From: Pseudonocardia sp. EC080619-01
Lineage (GTDB): Bacteria > Actinomycetota > Actinomycetes > Mycobacteriales > Pseudonocardiaceae
DNA length: 64,000 nt
Direction of reading: 5' to 3'
Assembly (NCBI RefSeq): GCF_001420995.1
Contig: NZ_CP012185.1
Coordinates: forward strand, 558,001-622,000
The notes beneath the pieces are model-generated. The model saw only the letters and a list, made by a program, of their open reading frames with translations, did no database searches and had not been told where the DNA came from. The translations under genes and the position numbers were made by a program. This document shows positions 63,098-64,000 of this stretch, piece by piece (within the stretch, counting starts at the first letter, position 1; every line of letters starts with the position of its first letter).

Positions 63098-63538
63098 GTG
63101 TCCGATGGCCTGCCCCGCGAGCTCACCGCCGCGGCCGCGGCCGCCGGGTTGGTGCCTGTCACCGACCTCGACGGCGGCCCGCTCTCGGCCGAGGAGGCCG
63201 CCTACGGCCAGGCTTCGAAGGCCGCGACGACGATCGAGGCCTACCGCACCGACTGGCAGGAGTTCTGCGACTGGTGCGCCCGCGAGCACCACACGCCCGC
63301 GCCCGCCCCAGCGGCCGCGGTCAGCGGCTACCTGACCGCCCTGGCACGAGCCGGGGCGAAGGTCTCCACCATGAGCCGGCGCATGGCCGCGATCCGGTTC
63401 TTCGATCCATCCGGATCACCGGTCAACGTTCTGGCGGGGCGCCCGTACAGGCGAGGCCAGCTGATTCCAGCTTGGGGCGCGCGGCCCGCTCAGGGGGTCT
63501 GCGGGCACACTGGCCTGAGCGTCGGGGCAGATCTGTAG
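63098..63538 (+). pseudogene. Tyrosine recombinase/integrase, N-terminal fragment
   Basis: About 105 residues match the SAM-like core-binding domain: KAATTIEAYRTDWQEFCDWC, TPAPAPAAAVSGYLTALARA and STMSRRMAAIRF. After about 63410 the frame leaves integrase-like sequence. The catalytic domain with its R...HxxR...Y residues is absent, so the recombinase is truncated. Start GTG 63098. Confidence 0.75.
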
Positions 63539-63547
63539 ACAAACGAG

Positions 63548-63575
63548 TGGGGAGCGGCCCGAAGGCGGCTCCCCA
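63548..63575. terminator. Hairpin, terminator-like
   Basis: TGGGGAGC (63548-63555) pairs with GCTCCCCA (63568-63575) over a 12-base loop. It lies between the integrase fragment and the next gene. No U-tract follows. Confidence 0.5.
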
Positions 63576-63620
63576 TCTCAAGACGTCGCGCGCTAGCGCT
63601 GGACCTAAGGTAGCACAGCC

Positions 63621-64000
63621 ATGACCCCTGTCCAGCACTCCACCGAACGGCTCTCCGACGGCCCGTATGCCTCCCATGTCGCGAGCCGGCTGCTGGACTT
63701 CTTCAAGGACACGGCCCCGTGGCCGCGTCGCCTCTGGGACGTCAGCAGCGTGCTGGCTCTCGAGGAAGCGATCGAGGGCGGCGACTGGGTCGACCAGCGA
63801 GTCTTGTCGTCCGGAGCCCTCAGCTGGTACCTGCGCGATCTGGAACGTCAGCTCGGCCCCGACCACGGCCTCGGCGATTCCCGCCTTCGCGGCGAGCTGG
63901 TCACGTTGCTGCGCTCCGGGCTTGGCGCGCACAGCAGGGAGCGCCGCCGTCTGATCCAGATGCTCCCCATGATCCACTCCGGCTACCTGCACCGGTGGGG
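63621..64000 (+). CDS. Unidentified protein, runs off the window
   Basis: The frame from ATG 63621 stays open for 126 codons to the window edge. It reads YASHVASRLLDFFKDTAPWP, RRLWDVSSVLALEEAIEGGD and LSWYLRDLERQLGPDHGLGD, a helical, protein-like composition. AAGG lies about 10 bases upstream. The minus-strand frame opposite is a shadow. Function cannot be assigned from this part. Confidence 0.65.
   Translation, partial: MTPVQHSTERLSDGPYASHVASRLLDFFKDTAPWPRRLWDVSSVLALEEAIEGGDWVDQRVLSSGALSWYLRDLERQLGPDHGLGDSRLRGELVTLLRSGLGAHSRERRRLIQMLPMIHSGYLHRW

Noticed and set aside
1..64000. CRISPR arrays, rRNA operons, prophage structural genes
   Set aside because: No regularly spaced repeats, rRNA-like sequence, capsid, tail or terminase proteins were seen in the window.

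Overview
The window reads as accessory DNA from a high-GC actinobacterium, most likely a Pseudonocardia-type member of the Pseudonocardiales. This rests on the strong GC bias, frequent GTG starts, Lsr2 and actinobacterial IHF homologues, and start/stop overlaps of the GTGA/ATGA type. The genus is an inference. No rRNA, complete tRNA or CRISPR array was seen. Two IS3-type elements, an IS110 fragment, a solo insertion-sequence-like end, a truncated integrase, a toxin-antitoxin pair and at least eleven frameshifted or truncated genes point to a plasmid or a worn integrated element.

Layout. 1-18.1 kb is mobile-element backbone: IS110 end, alpha/beta hydrolase, IS3 element, cytochrome P450, extra mIHF, DUF6933, frameshifted lsr2, small unknowns, XRE regulator, DRGH nuclease, decayed lysA, RhuM, 14-TM efflux pump, a Cys-motif/coiled-coil protein and an Ltp lipoprotein. 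18.7-32.1 kb is a secreted protein followed by a catabolic locus. A three-subunit molybdenum hydroxylase runs leftward. A TetR regulator, MBL hydrolase, FAH-family hydrolase, enoyl-CoA hydratase-like protein, MFS permease, acyl-CoA dehydrogenase-like protein, acyl-CoA ligase and DUF6282 hydrolase run rightward. A palindromic operator lies between the two arms. The set suggests uptake, hydroxylation, CoA activation and ring or side-chain breakdown of an unknown, probably aromatic or heterocyclic, compound.

32.2-38.8 kb holds a decayed IS3 element, a tRNA-3'-end-like fragment and a clearly lower-GC three-gene operon: AIPR protein, N6-adenine methyltransferase and an uncharacterised protein with a restriction-endonuclease-like GPD...K motif. 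This is the best candidate here for a little-described defence system. 38.8-46.5 kb is a patchwork: AraC/GyrI-like regulator, SDR remnant, truncated second copy of the MBL gene with a CoA-transferase fragment, YciI, alpha/beta hydrolase, type B carboxylesterase with divergent TetR, and GAF-ANTAR and VOC remnants.

46.5-54.6 kb is a complete type II Wadjet (JetABCD) anti-plasmid system as one overlapping leftward operon. 54.7-64 kb returns to backbone: broken RlmA-type methyltransferase, small membrane and secreted proteins, Cys-rich protein, a second Cys-motif/coiled-coil protein with its own palindrome, VapBC, membrane proteins, a winged-helix-like protein, a truncated tyrosine integrase and a gene running off the right edge.
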